Below, one piece after another: positions 42,155-51,311 of a DNA stretch of 59,208 nt (position 1 is the stretch's first letter; each line of letters opens with the position of its first letter). The notes under the pieces were generated by a model, which was given only the letters and a program-made list of their open reading frames with translations, ran no database searches and had not been told where the DNA came from. The stretch is from Lachnoclostridium sp. UBA1308 (GTDB lineage Bacteria; Bacillota; Clostridia; Lachnospirales; Lachnospiraceae): contig DBTU01000044.1 in NCBI GenBank assembly GCA_002307215.1, positions 8,448 to 67,655 of the forward strand, in the 5' to 3' direction. A program made the position numbers and the translations under genes.

Positions 42155-43268
42155 GAATAATTACGGATCAGCTTTGCAAGGTTATGCTATCAAAACGGTT
42201 ATTGAAAATTTGGGATACAATTGTGAGTTATTATTTGAATTACAGAATAACGAAAATGATTTCCGTAAGAAAATTTATAAGAGTTTTAAACTTATATATA
42301 ATTCGATCGTTTTTTCTGGATATTTACGTTCTTTCTTGTCAATGAGAGAGGCGATGAAAGTCGAACAGAACTATCTGTCTTCGACTTCCCTGAAATACAT
42401 AGACCAATTTATAATGGAATTTCTTTGCCCCCAAGGCTACACTTGGGAAGAATTATGTAGGATTGGGCTCGATAGCGAGTATGAGGCATTTATAGTGGGG
42501 AGCGATCAAGTATGGAATGCTAGTAGAACGGTAAAACCTTTTTATTTTTTAAGGTTTTCTCCTAAAAATAAGAGGCATACATATGCTGTCAGTTTTGGAG
42601 TAAGCGATGTTCCTAAATGGAATTTAAGAGACTTGAAAAAGGGAATGGAAGGATTTAATTGCATATCAGTCAGAGAGAATAAAGGAAAAGATATTGTAAG
42701 GCTATGTACTTCGGTTGATATAATAAAAAATATAGATCCGACAATGCTACTAAGCGATAAGGAATGGCGAAATTTTTATAAAGAATCAAAGATTCAGTAC
42801 AAACAATTTATTTTATTCTACTTTCTGAATGCCCCAAGTGAATTGGCAATAAATGCAATTAATTTTCTTTCGGAAAAGAGTGGGCTGAATGTGTTAGGCT
42901 TTGCATATTACTATGAGGAGTATAAGAAAATTAATAAAATCAAATTAATTGATGGCGGACCAAAGGAGTATATTGCATTAATAGATAAAGCAAGCTATGT
43001 TTTCACAGATTCTTTTCACACAACAATCTTCAGTATAAACTTACACTCTAACTTTTATGTATTTCACAGACAGTATTTGCATGGATTTCCACAAACGAAT
43101 AGAATTGTGGATTTGCTAGATAGATTTGGACTTTCTAATAGATTAATATCCGATTTGAAGAATATCGAGATAGATTGCAGTTTTGAAAAAGAGCACGATG
43201 AAATTATCAAAGAAGAAAGAAGTATCGCTCTAAACTATATCGAAAAGGAACTTAAAAAGAAAGATTAA
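42117..43268 (+). CDS. Polysaccharide pyruvyl transferase family protein
   Basis: 383 residues. The N-terminal GSALQGYA (17-24), the central VGSDQVWN, and the C-terminal TDSFHTTIFSI motifs identify the family that adds pyruvate ketals from PEP to polysaccharide sugars. The resulting negative charge is common in capsule and secondary wall polymers. Start ATG lies inside the polymerase gene after GAGGG. Confidence 0.88.
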   Translation: MKVSKIGLVTLFKNNYGSALQGYAIKTVIENLGYNCELLFELQNNENDFRKKIYKSFKLIYNSIVFSGYLRSFLSMREAMKVEQNYLSSTSLKYIDQFIMEFLCPQGYTWEELCRIGLDSEYEAFIVGSDQVWNASRTVKPFYFLRFSPKNKRHTYAVSFGVSDVPKWNLRDLKKGMEGFNCISVRENKGKDIVRLCTSVDIIKNIDPTMLLSDKEWRNFYKESKIQYKQFILFYFLNAPSELAINAINFLSEKSGLNVLGFAYYYEEYKKINKIKLIDGGPKEYIALIDKASYVFTDSFHTTIFSINLHSNFYVFHRQYLHGFPQTNRIVDLLDRFGLSNRLISDLKNIEIDCSFEKEHDEIIKEERSIALNYIEKELKKKD

Positions 43269-43496
43269 TAGCCTTAGGGTTGGCAGTTCGTGAAATACAA
43301 TATCAATCAACCTTGTAATAGGCAATTTGGGTTTGGATCAATAGCCTGCGATAACGATGTCTCGTTAGAGACTTTAGCTCGGAAGTGTGATGTTATTGTG
43401 ACCCTAAGAAGCAAGGGCAGAATAAAAATCTGGAAAGGAGAATGTATAATAATTTCTTTATGTTTTCATTATACAAGGTGATTGAGGTGAAGAAAA

Positions 43497-44930
43497 GTGA
43501 AAGGGTCTAAATATCTAGCAAAAAATATTGGTCTTTTAACGATAAGTCAGTTTGGAACAAAAATGCTTGGCTTTTTCCTAATTCCCTTATATACCAATGT
43601 TTTATCAACATCGGAATATGGAACCTATGATTTATTTAATTCGACGATATCATTAATGATACCTATTTTGACTTTAAATATATGTGATTCTACTTTACGA
43701 TTTTCCATAGACGAACAGAATGATAAGAAGGATATTTATTCCATCAGTTTGTTTCGCTTTAATATAAGCATATTGATTGTAATGCTTGCCATAATAATTA
43801 ATTGGATATTCAATTTTTTCCCAATTGTTAATGATTTTTCGTTCTTGTTTTTCTTAATGTTTGTGGGAACCTCATTTAATAGCATTATGACCTATTTTGC
43901 TAGAGGAATAGATTGTGTTAAAGAAGTTGCAATATCAGGAGCGATTTCTTCTGCATTAATTCTATTGCTAAATATATTATTTCTTGTTCCATTGCATATG
44001 GGACTATTGGGATATTTTCTTGCTAATATATCCGGAATATTTGGACAATCTCTTTATTTGTTCTTGGCAGTGAAGGGATGGAGGTATGTAAAACTATCGA
44101 AATTGAATCCTAAAATGCATAAAGAAATGGTAGCGTATAGTCAACCCATGATTGTCAACAATATATCTTGGTGGGTAAATAATGTGTCGGATCGTTATGT
44201 GGTTACTTGGCTTTGTGGAATAGCGGCGAATGGTATATATTCGGTCAGTTACAAAATCCCCTCCATTTTAACTATTGTTCAGAGCATATTTAATCAGGCT
44301 TGGACACTATCGGCAATTCGAGACTTTGACCCAAATGACGAAAATGGTTTTTTTACAGGGATGTATAATTCTTACAATGTGTGTATGACCATCATATGCT
44401 CAATGCTGATTGTTGCTTCAAGAATTATTGCTAAGTTTTTATATGCAAAAGATTTTTTTATAGCATGGAAATATGTTCCGTTTTTATTGATATCCGTTGT
44501 TTTTGGCGCATTATCCGGCTATATAGGAGGTATTTTTGGAGCCGTTAAAGATACAAAAATTTTTGCTCAGTCAACATTTGCTAGTGCCATTGTAAATATT
44601 GTTCTTAACATTATCTTGGTTTCTAAAATAGGTGTTGTAGGTGCAGCGATTTCTACGGCAATATCATATTTAGTAACATGGATTATTCGAATAGTAAGTG
44701 TGAGAAAATATATTAAGCTTAAACTTAATCTATTCAAAGATTGCATTTCATATTTGATTTTGGTTATTCAGTCAATAATATTGTATATAATGGATGATAG
44801 TATTGCTTTTTATACGGTAGAATTAGCATTTATTGTTCTTATATTGATAATTCATCGCTCACAAATGCAATCAATATACGCTAAGTTAAGAAAGATGATT
44901 GGGGGTAAACTAAATTATGCAAAACAATGA
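43497..44930 (+). CDS. Wzx-like polysaccharide flippase (MATE/MOP superfamily)
   Basis: 477 residues with about 14 membrane helices. ISQFGTKMLGFFLIPLYTNVLSTSEYGTYDL at the N-terminus is classical for PST-type flippases, which move undecaprenyl-linked repeat units across the membrane. It starts with GTG at 43497 after GAGGTG. The 228-bp gap before it contains only a doubtful 63-codon frame. Overlaps the following gene by 14 bp. Confidence 0.9.
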   Translation: MKGSKYLAKNIGLLTISQFGTKMLGFFLIPLYTNVLSTSEYGTYDLFNSTISLMIPILTLNICDSTLRFSIDEQNDKKDIYSISLFRFNISILIVMLAIIINWIFNFFPIVNDFSFLFFLMFVGTSFNSIMTYFARGIDCVKEVAISGAISSALILLLNILFLVPLHMGLLGYFLANISGIFGQSLYLFLAVKGWRYVKLSKLNPKMHKEMVAYSQPMIVNNISWWVNNVSDRYVVTWLCGIAANGIYSVSYKIPSILTIVQSIFNQAWTLSAIRDFDPNDENGFFTGMYNSYNVCMTIICSMLIVASRIIAKFLYAKDFFIAWKYVPFLLISVVFGALSGYIGGIFGAVKDTKIFAQSTFASAIVNIVLNIILVSKIGVVGAAISTAISYLVTWIIRIVSVRKYIKLKLNLFKDCISYLILVIQSIILYIMDDSIAFYTVELAFIVLILIIHRSQMQSIYAKLRKMIGGKLNYAKQ

Positions 44931-45921
44931 AGGTATTAAGGTTTCTCTTATTGTAGCAATATACAAATCCGAAAATTTTTTAGATAAACTGATAATATCT
45001 ATTATTAATCAAACGCATCATAATTTGGAAATTATTTTGGTTGATGATGGTTCTCCGGATGGTAGTGGAAAGATATGTGATAATTATGCTGAAGAGGATA
45101 ATAGGATTATAGTTCTTCATAAGCCTAATGGAGGAACGTGTGAAGCAAGAAATAGGGGCATGGAAATGGCTACCGGTGAATATCTCATGATAATTGATGG
45201 AGATGATTGGTTGGCTTTGGATTGTGTAGAATATTTGTTGAATGTAGCTATTCAAACTGGTTCTGATATGGCTCTTTCAGATAAGTTGTTTACTACCAGA
45301 GACCAAGTACAAACTACCAACGATTTCATTGAATTATGGTCAGCTGAGGAGGCTGCGGCTAAAATCATTTATCCACATATGCGAATTGGTCCATGGAATA
45401 AAATATATAAGACAACTATGCTAAGAGAGAGTAATATTACATTTTCCGTTCCATGGTCAGGAGAAGGACTGTATTTTACAGCTATGGCAGCACAGCATTC
45501 AAACCATGTAGGAGTAGGTCACAAGAAAGTATATAATTATCGCTTGAATAATGTAGAAAGCGGTCTCACTAAGCATAATGTTGTGATAGGGATTAATGCC
45601 TTAAATAATATAAAGTATATTGGTGAAACATTGGTGATCAGAACTCCTAAATTGGTTAACGCCGTGAATTGGCATATATGGAAAAATTATAATTTCCTTT
45701 TGAAGTTAATTGTTGCAACAAATTCTAAGAATAAATATTCGAATGAATATAAGGAATGTTTGAAAAAAAGTAGAACTATGTTACCAAGTGTATTGGTAAA
45801 AAGTGAAGTTTCTTTTAAGGAAAAATTGAGAATGATATATATGGGGGCTTTTCCCGTTTTTTATGCTAAAAGATCTATACGAAATCTAAACAGGGGTCTG
45901 GAAAAAGATAAGACGGAGTGA
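44917..45921 (+). CDS. Family 2 glycosyltransferase
   Basis: 334 residues. The GT-A nucleotide site VDDGSPDGSG, the NGGTCEARNRGMEMATGEY block and metal-binding DGDDW (~90-94) are intact. The C-terminal region is basic and may sit on the membrane. It overlaps the flippase gene and is followed by the SDR gene after 5 bp. The donor sugar is not predictable. Confidence 0.9.
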   Translation: MQNNEGIKVSLIVAIYKSENFLDKLIISIINQTHHNLEIILVDDGSPDGSGKICDNYAEEDNRIIVLHKPNGGTCEARNRGMEMATGEYLMIIDGDDWLALDCVEYLLNVAIQTGSDMALSDKLFTTRDQVQTTNDFIELWSAEEAAAKIIYPHMRIGPWNKIYKTTMLRESNITFSVPWSGEGLYFTAMAAQHSNHVGVGHKKVYNYRLNNVESGLTKHNVVIGINALNNIKYIGETLVIRTPKLVNAVNWHIWKNYNFLLKLIVATNSKNKYSNEYKECLKKSRTMLPSVLVKSEVSFKEKLRMIYMGAFPVFYAKRSIRNLNRGLEKDKTE

Positions 45922-45926
45922 CAATT

Positions 45927-46757
45927 ATGGGATTAAAGACGATAGTAAAAAAAATAATAGCCATATCCAAAGAAAAAGAAATCGTACCGGTTTCACATAA
46001 TGTTGATCTGAATCAGATTTTAAAGGATAAAGTTGCAATCATTATTGGCGGATCTGGTGGTATAGGATTGGCTGTTGCCAAAAGTTTTTATGAAAGCGGT
46101 TGTAAGGTTATTATTTGTGGTACAAATGAAAGCAAACTTATAGACTGCGTAAGCGGATTTCCTGATGACGGGCAGGTTAGATACATGGTTTTTAATATAA
46201 CTAAATTTTATGCGATTCGAGAAAGTGTGATCGAATCCGTAAACATATTCGGAAAAGTGGATATTTTAGTTAATTCAGCAGGCGTACATACTGACAAAAT
46301 TGATTTTTTTAGTATAAATCCAGAAGAATATGACCGCATTATGAATATTAACCTCAAGGGTCCATATTTTGTGTGTCAAGAATATGGAAATTATATGATC
46401 AGAAATAAGATTAAAGGTCATATATTATTAGTTTCATCTTCAAGGGGATCAGAACCGGCATGGTCACCTTATGGTATTTCAAAATGGGCACTGAATGGTA
46501 TTACAAAGGGACTTGCTCAAATGCTTATGCCGTATGGAATTGTTGTCAATGGTATAGCTCCTGGATCGACAGCTACAGAGTTGATTGGAGTTAAAGAAGG
46601 AGATAGCATTTACACATTTGAAAATAGGGTAAACAGGCTTATTATACCAGATGAGGTTGCTAATGTTGCAAAGCTCCTGGTAAGCAGTGCTGGAGATATG
46701 ATTATCGGAGAGACAATTCATATTTCTGGTGGAAGAGGGACTGTGGATATTAGATAA
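45927..46757 (+). CDS. Short-chain dehydrogenase/reductase
   Basis: 276 residues. After an N-terminal basic extension of ~35 residues (possibly membrane-associated) comes the NAD(P) loop GGSGGIG, then NSAG and the catalytic Ser...YGISK set. It probably modifies a nucleotide sugar or sugar precursor for the polysaccharide, but could be unrelated. The ATG at 45927 is used because GGAG lies before it; a GTG at 45918 abuts that site. Last gene of the locus. Confidence 0.87.
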   Translation: MGLKTIVKKIIAISKEKEIVPVSHNVDLNQILKDKVAIIIGGSGGIGLAVAKSFYESGCKVIICGTNESKLIDCVSGFPDDGQVRYMVFNITKFYAIRESVIESVNIFGKVDILVNSAGVHTDKIDFFSINPEEYDRIMNINLKGPYFVCQEYGNYMIRNKIKGHILLVSSSRGSEPAWSPYGISKWALNGITKGLAQMLMPYGIVVNGIAPGSTATELIGVKEGDSIYTFENRVNRLIIPDEVANVAKLLVSSAGDMIIGETIHISGGRGTVDIR

Positions 46758-46784
46758 GTGGCAGTGCTATTGAGAACTCAACAT

Positions 46785-46804
46785 GCAATGCTGATTGCCT
46801 TTTT
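46785..46804 (+). terminator. Probable terminator of the polysaccharide operon
   Basis: GCAAT-GCTG-ATTGC (46785-46798) is followed by CTTTTT. The stem is short (5 bp) but well formed, 27 bases after the SDR stop. Confidence 0.55.
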
Positions 46805-46952
46805 ATGTTTTTCAAGACAATGTTAAATGTGGGAAAAGCCATTCAACGATCAGTACAGTGAATGATCAAATCGGCACACCTACTTTCATGATTGACCATG
46901 ATCATTGATGAGTTAGGATATAGTATCACTTTGGATACAATAGGAGATGTTA

Positions 46953-47525
46953 ATGCCTAGAATTATTAATATGCTTGAGAGAGTTACCGGCGATATCTTA
47001 GCAGTATCAGTACAAAACTTGCCGTATGCAATAACCACAGGCGTTATTGTCATAACGGCTGTTTGTATGATAACTATGTGGATTACAAAAGAGAAATTTA
47101 TCGATATAATAAAAAGTAATATGAAAAAATTAATAAAGATATATATTGCTTATAGCTATTGTTTTAGTATTGTCTCAATCACTTTTCTCTCGAGGGAACC
47201 GGGTTCTCGGGATAGCGTGGATTTAAGGCTATTCAGTACGTTCTCTTATAAGCTGTATGATAATGTCTATCCTGTGGAGAATATTATTCTGTTTATTCCG
47301 TTCGGATTATTACTTCCGGTTATGTTGAGAAAACTTGATAGTTTGCTTTATTGTATGGCGGCAGGTTCTATCTTTAGCCTTAGTATTGAAGTAAGCCAAT
47401 TACTTACAAAAAGAGGTTATTTCCAAATTGATGATATTATCACCAATATTTTGGGATGTGTGATGGGAGCTTGTATTTTCCGGATATATCGTAATATTGA
47501 GAACGATTTAATACACGTCAAATAA
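46953..47525 (+). CDS. VanZ-like membrane protein
   Basis: 190 residues with about five membrane helices. The VanZ pattern is visible: ENIILFIPFGLLLP, then SIEVSQLLTKRGYFQIDDIITNILGCVMG. VanZ gives low-level teicoplanin resistance in Enterococcus; most chromosomal relatives have no known role. ATG 46953 is preferred over 46947 because AGGAG ends at 46946. Confidence 0.85.
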   Translation: MPRIINMLERVTGDILAVSVQNLPYAITTGVIVITAVCMITMWITKEKFIDIIKSNMKKLIKIYIAYSYCFSIVSITFLSREPGSRDSVDLRLFSTFSYKLYDNVYPVENIILFIPFGLLLPVMLRKLDSLLYCMAAGSIFSLSIEVSQLLTKRGYFQIDDIITNILGCVMGACIFRIYRNIENDLIHVK

Positions 47526-47831
47526 TAAGTGTTATAATAAAACAAAGATTATTTAAGTGGAATTTAAAAATTCATTTAAGGCAGCGCTGAATATAATGGA
47601 AAACTCTTGACACACCCGGCAACATGTAATATAATTATGAATTGTGACGTGAGAATACTTGAACCAAAGCCCCGGTAAGGGTATTTCGAATCGTGATTTA
47701 CAAATATTGATACAGAATCTGCTTATCCGATTAACACATAATCGTTATTATTATGAGTTCAATTTAGGATAATATAGTATTCATGTGTTATAAAATATTA
47801 TATGGAGATACATTCGTAAGGAGGTAAACCG
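47526..47831. other. Leader and promoter region of rplM-rpsI
   Basis: No gene. After the promoter at 47607 the ~190-nt leader holds an AATAC/GTATT pairing (47654-47658/47681-47685) around GCCCCGG. A ribosomal-protein L13 leader is known from Firmicutes; this could be one, but I could not verify its conserved core by eye. Confidence 0.4.
47607..47635 (+). promoter_or_regulatory. Consensus promoter of rplM-rpsI
   Basis: Perfect TTGACA (47607-47612), 17-bp spacer and perfect TATAAT (47630-47635). This is the strongest promoter in the window and makes rplM-rpsI independent of the S10-alpha superoperon. Confidence 0.92.
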
Positions 47832-48266
47832 ATGAAAAGTTATACAGCTAGTGCAGCAACAATTGAAAGAAAATGGTATGTAGTTGATGCTACAGGACAT
47901 ACATTAGGACGTCTCTGTTCAGAGATTGCCGCTATTTTAAGAGGCAAGAACAAACCAACCTTTACACCTTCTATGGATACAGGTGATTATGTAATTATCG
48001 TTAACTCGGATCTGATTAAGACAACCGGTAAAAAGTTAGCTCAGAAGATTTATTACAATCATTCCGATTATCCGGGTGGTATGAGAGAAACAACTTTAGC
48101 AACTATGATGGCTAAGGACTCAACCGAAGTAATCAGACTTGCCATAAAAGGCATGCTCCCTAAAGGACCTTTGGGAAGAGATATGATTGGCAAATTACAT
48201 GTATTTGCTGGTGCGGAGCATACACATGCAGCTCAGATGCCGGAAGTATTAGAGATTAAATATTAA
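47832..48266 (+). CDS. rplM: 50S ribosomal protein L13
   Basis: 144 residues, early 50S assembly protein. RKWYVVDATGHTLGRLCSEIA and GMLPKGPLGRDMIGKLHVFAG are diagnostic. AAGGAGG precedes the ATG. It forms the usual pair with rpsI, 28 bp downstream. Confidence 0.98.
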   Translation: MKSYTASAATIERKWYVVDATGHTLGRLCSEIAAILRGKNKPTFTPSMDTGDYVIIVNSDLIKTTGKKLAQKIYYNHSDYPGGMRETTLATMMAKDSTEVIRLAIKGMLPKGPLGRDMIGKLHVFAGAEHTHAAQMPEVLEIKY

Positions 48267-48294
48267 TCATAGAGGTTGAAAGGAGGAAAATACA

Positions 48295-48687
48295 TTGGCT
48301 CAAGCAAAATATTACGGAACCGGAAGAAGAAAAAGCAGTATAGCAAGAGTTTACCTTGTACCTGGTACAGGTAAGGTTACCATAAATAAGAGAGATATGG
48401 ACAATTACTTTGGCTTAGAAACATTGAAGTTAATCGTTCGTCAGCCACTTGTAATTACCGAAACTCAGGATAAATTTGATGTATTGGTAAATGTTAAGGG
48501 AGGCGGCTTCACAGGTCAGGCAGGAGCTATCAGACATGGTATTTCCAGAGCATTATTACATGCAGATGCTGATTACCGTCCGACACTCAAGAAGGCAGGT
48601 TTCTTAACAAGAGATCCAAGAATGAAGGAAAGAAAGAAGTACGGCTTAAAAGCAGCCCGCCGTGCCCCTCAATTTTCAAAGAGATAG
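48295..48687 (+). CDS. rpsI: 30S ribosomal protein S9
   Basis: 130 residues, head protein whose C-terminal tail reaches P-site tRNA. It begins with TTG at 48295 after AAAGGAGG. YYGTGRRKSSIARVYL and the ending KKYGLKAARRAPQFSKR are diagnostic. Its stop codon directly abuts a 148-bp inverted-repeat element (48688-48835). Confidence 0.98.
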   Translation: MAQAKYYGTGRRKSSIARVYLVPGTGKVTINKRDMDNYFGLETLKLIVRQPLVITETQDKFDVLVNVKGGGFTGQAGAIRHGISRALLHADADYRPTLKKAGFLTRDPRMKERKKYGLKAARRAPQFSKR

Positions 48688-48835
48688 TATTATCTGCGTC
48701 ATCGACGCTTACAAAAAAGACTCCCGGAAGCTTGCTTCCAGGGGTCATTTTTATAAGCATCGATGAAGTAGTCATCTGAGATGACCGAACAGAAGCGAAG
48801 CGTATGCGAGGTTATCACAGATGACGCAGATAATA
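48688..48835. repeat. 148-bp element bounded by 16-bp inverted repeats
   Basis: TATTATCTGCGTCATC (48688-48703) reappears as its exact reverse complement at 48820-48835. The interior holds a terminator and small palindromes (GTCATCTGAGATGAC) and no ORF. This resembles a miniature inverted-repeat element, though no target-site duplication is clear. A diverged copy of its left end lies at 50980-51044. Confidence 0.6.
48719..48752 (+). terminator. Terminator of rplM-rpsI
   Basis: GACTCCCGGAAGC pairs with GCTTCCAGGGGTC-like sequence (48719-48746, with small mismatches), then ATTTTT. It is preceded by CATCGACGCTTAC. Confidence 0.8.
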
Positions 48836-48866
48836 CGTAGAGTACAATTGCATCGACGCTTACGAA

Positions 48867-48903
48867 AGAGCCTTGCAGACACTGTGTTTGCAAGGCTCTT
48901 TTT
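48867..48903 (+). terminator. Second terminator after rpsI
   Basis: Perfect 11-bp stem AGAGCCTTGCA/TGCAAGGCTCT (48867-48876 region/48889-48899) followed by TTTTT. It is again preceded by CATCGACGCTTAC (48851-48863). Confidence 0.88.
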
Positions 48904-49011
48904 CTACATTAACTATTAGTGTAGAATTATGGAATATAATATGATAAAATGTGCTAACAATCAATATGAATGATAGAAAGATATTTCGTTTTAATAGAGA
49001 GGATAAAAGTT

Positions 49012-49515
49012 ATGAGAAAAGGGAGAATAATATTTTTAAACGGTGTTACTAGCACAGGAAAAACATCTATCGTAAATGAAATCTTTACACGTGAAGGTCA
49101 ATTATATTATGCATTATCTTATGATTTATTCGAAGAAACTATACCTGGATGGGCAGTTGAAGAAGGGACGCATTATAGTGAGGCAATTATTGCAATGTAT
49201 TATGCTGCATGTGGTTTTTCGAATCAAGGAAGAGATGTATTGATTGACGGATTAATTATGAATCTTCCAGGGCTTGAGGAGCATTATAAAAAACTGAGGC
49301 AAATATTTGTGGGGTATCCTTTAGAGATTGTAGAAGTATATTGCCCTCTCGAGATATGCAGGAAGAGAAATATTGAGCGTGGTGATAGAGCTGAGAACAA
49401 GTCGGAGAAACAGATGGAAATCATGGAAAAGAACATTACCTACAATTACACTATCGATACAAACAAACATTCTGTGACGGAATGTGTAAACCTCATACTT
49501 AAGTTTTGTAATTAA
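49012..49515 (+). CDS. Chloramphenicol-phosphotransferase-like P-loop kinase
   Basis: 167 residues, single P-loop NTPase domain. Walker A is GVTSTGKTSI (~10-19). The region SYDLFEETIP and the lid arginines (CRKRNIERGDR) match the Cpt family (PF07931), whose type member phosphorylates chloramphenicol in Streptomyces. Most relatives have unknown substrates, so resistance is not proven. The ATG at 49012 follows AGAGG; earlier in-frame codons lack a site. It stands alone between terminators. Confidence 0.8.
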   Translation: MRKGRIIFLNGVTSTGKTSIVNEIFTREGQLYYALSYDLFEETIPGWAVEEGTHYSEAIIAMYYAACGFSNQGRDVLIDGLIMNLPGLEEHYKKLRQIFVGYPLEIVEVYCPLEICRKRNIERGDRAENKSEKQMEIMEKNITYNYTIDTNKHSVTECVNLILKFCN

Positions 49516-49541
49516 TAAGTCACTACTATTCAAAACGATTC

Positions 49542-49563
49542 AAGGGAATTTAGTTCCCTTTTG
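49542..49563 (+). terminator. Terminator after the Cpt-like gene
   Basis: AAGGGAA-TTTAG-TTCCCTT (49542-49560) followed by TTG. Compact 7-bp stem. Confidence 0.75.
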
Positions 49564-49790
49564 CCTCTTAGGACATTTGTCATGGGAGGTTTTTTAGTTT
49601 ATATTACGTAATCATAGCAAAATATATGAAAGAGTTGTTAATTGTAGTTTGTTATGTTATTATTATATTAATTGAATATTGTAAAATTACGGTTGAACAA
49701 ATCTTATTTGGTTCAAGAGTTTTGACTTTTAGGGTGGGAAGTCCTTTATTGGGGTTTCTACTTTTTTTATTGCTTAAAAAGGAGGCATTA

Positions 49791-50969
49791 ATGGAAAAAA
49801 CATTATTAAGTATTGTATTAATTTTAGTATTTACGAAGATAGGAGGTATTATAAGCAGGAAATTAAAAATGCCTGAGGTTTTAGGAGCATTAATTGCCGG
49901 TGTAATACTTGGACCGGTTGTTTTAAACTTTGTTCAGTACGATGACGATATAAGACTGCTTGCAAATCTCGGAGTAATAATGCTTATGTTTCTTGCCGGG
50001 CTTGAGACTAATGTAGAAGAGTTTAAAAAAGCCGGGATGTCTTCGCTTGTAATTGCAATTGCAGGTATCACATTTCCATTTGTTCTAGGAACTTTAGGAT
50101 CATATCTATTTTTTGATGATTTATGGGGAAATATATTTGTAGGTGTTATTTTGACAGCTACAAGCGTTAGCATTACAGTGGAAACACTGAAGGAACTTGG
50201 AAAACTTAATTCAAAAGCAGGTGTAAATATACTCGGAGCAGCTGTTATAGATGATATTTTAGGGCTTATACTAATTTCACTGGTTCTTGCTGTCGCACAA
50301 ACATCCGGATCTGGTAATAGTACGATAGGAGTATTATCGATTTCGTTTGTATTACTAAAAATAATTCTGTTTTGTTCGATTTCTATTATTGGAGTGATTT
50401 ATCTACCCAAATATTTGAATAAATTAGTAGGGCATATCAAGCCAAGCAGAACATTTCTTACGTTCTCTATTGCCGTTGCTATTCTAATAGCATTTGTAGC
50501 TGAAAGATTAGGTATAGCTGCCATAACAGGCGCATATATTTGTGGCCTTATGTTTTCAACTCTTACGCATAAAGAATATCTCGAGAGAAATGTAAAAGCA
50601 ATTTCGTCAGGATTTTTGTCTCTTATATTTTTTGCAAGTGTCGGAATTGAAGCGAATTTGAATGGTTTAAATATGAAAGTAATTTATATTACTTTAGTTA
50701 TGTTTATTATAGCAGTAGTTGGTAAATTTGTTGGATGTGGTGGTGCTGCCAGACTTCTTAAATTAAGTAGGAGCGAATCAATTCAGATCGGAACGGGTAT
50801 GATTTCAAGAGGTGAGGTGGCTATAATTACCGCCAATATAGGTCTTCAGAAAGGAATAATTTCAGAAGAAATATTTCTTCCAACTTTAATGGTTGTAATA
50901 CTGACAACAATTATTACCCCTGTTTTACTCAAGTTAGCCTTTTCTCATAAAATGGGAAAAAGAATATAA
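49791..50969 (+). CDS. Kef/CPA2-type cation:proton antiporter
   Basis: 392 residues with about 12-13 membrane helices. The N-terminus LKMPEVLGALIAGVILGP, the paired-Asp region GAAVIDDILGLIL (ion site) and GMISRGEVAIITANIGL identify the CPA2 family. There is no regulatory TrkA-N or KTN domain, so it is the transport core only. The ATG at 49791 follows AAAAAGGAGG; an ATG 165 bases upstream lacks support. Confidence 0.9.
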   Translation: MEKTLLSIVLILVFTKIGGIISRKLKMPEVLGALIAGVILGPVVLNFVQYDDDIRLLANLGVIMLMFLAGLETNVEEFKKAGMSSLVIAIAGITFPFVLGTLGSYLFFDDLWGNIFVGVILTATSVSITVETLKELGKLNSKAGVNILGAAVIDDILGLILISLVLAVAQTSGSGNSTIGVLSISFVLLKIILFCSISIIGVIYLPKYLNKLVGHIKPSRTFLTFSIAVAILIAFVAERLGIAAITGAYICGLMFSTLTHKEYLERNVKAISSGFLSLIFFASVGIEANLNGLNMKVIYITLVMFIIAVVGKFVGCGGAARLLKLSRSESIQIGTGMISRGEVAIITANIGLQKGIISEEIFLPTLMVVILTTIITPVLLKLAFSHKMGKRI

Positions 50970-51004
50970 GAATGAGATGTATAATCTGCATCATCGACGC
51001 TTAC

Positions 51005-51044
51005 AAAAAAGACGCCCGGAATCTTGCTTTCAGGAGTCTTTTTT
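51005..51044 (+). terminator. Terminator after the antiporter gene
   Basis: AAAAAAGAC/GTCTTTTTT stem (51005-51013/51036-51044) with partly paired interior and T-run. With the preceding CATCGACGCTTAC (50992-51004) it is a diverged copy of the rpsI terminator region. Confidence 0.85.
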
Positions 51045-51311
51045 ATGGTTGGTGCTTTCATGGGGCTTTTTTTGCATTCGCAGGTAACTGTGTTCTGTAT
51101 ATGAGGAGTGACTGGTATTCTTTGATGGGATATTATTACTATTGTATAATTTATTACTGTATTCAGGTGATAATTGAATATTATTTAAGGCCTATATTCT
51201 CGCAATATCACAAATAATCAATTATTTACGTAAAATAATTAAAATACTTGAACAATAAATGTAAATATAATAGTATGTTAAATAAAATGCAATCAAAAGG
51301 AGAAGTTACTA

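Noticed and set aside
43290..43481. 63-codon plus-strand ORF between the pyruvyltransferase and flippase genes
   Set aside because: It starts with GTG without a ribosome site and has no recognisable motif. It could be a gene scrap, but I cannot support it as a gene.
50972..51217. 81-codon ORF after the antiporter gene
   Set aside because: It runs through the intrinsic terminator at 51005-51044 and lacks a ribosome site.
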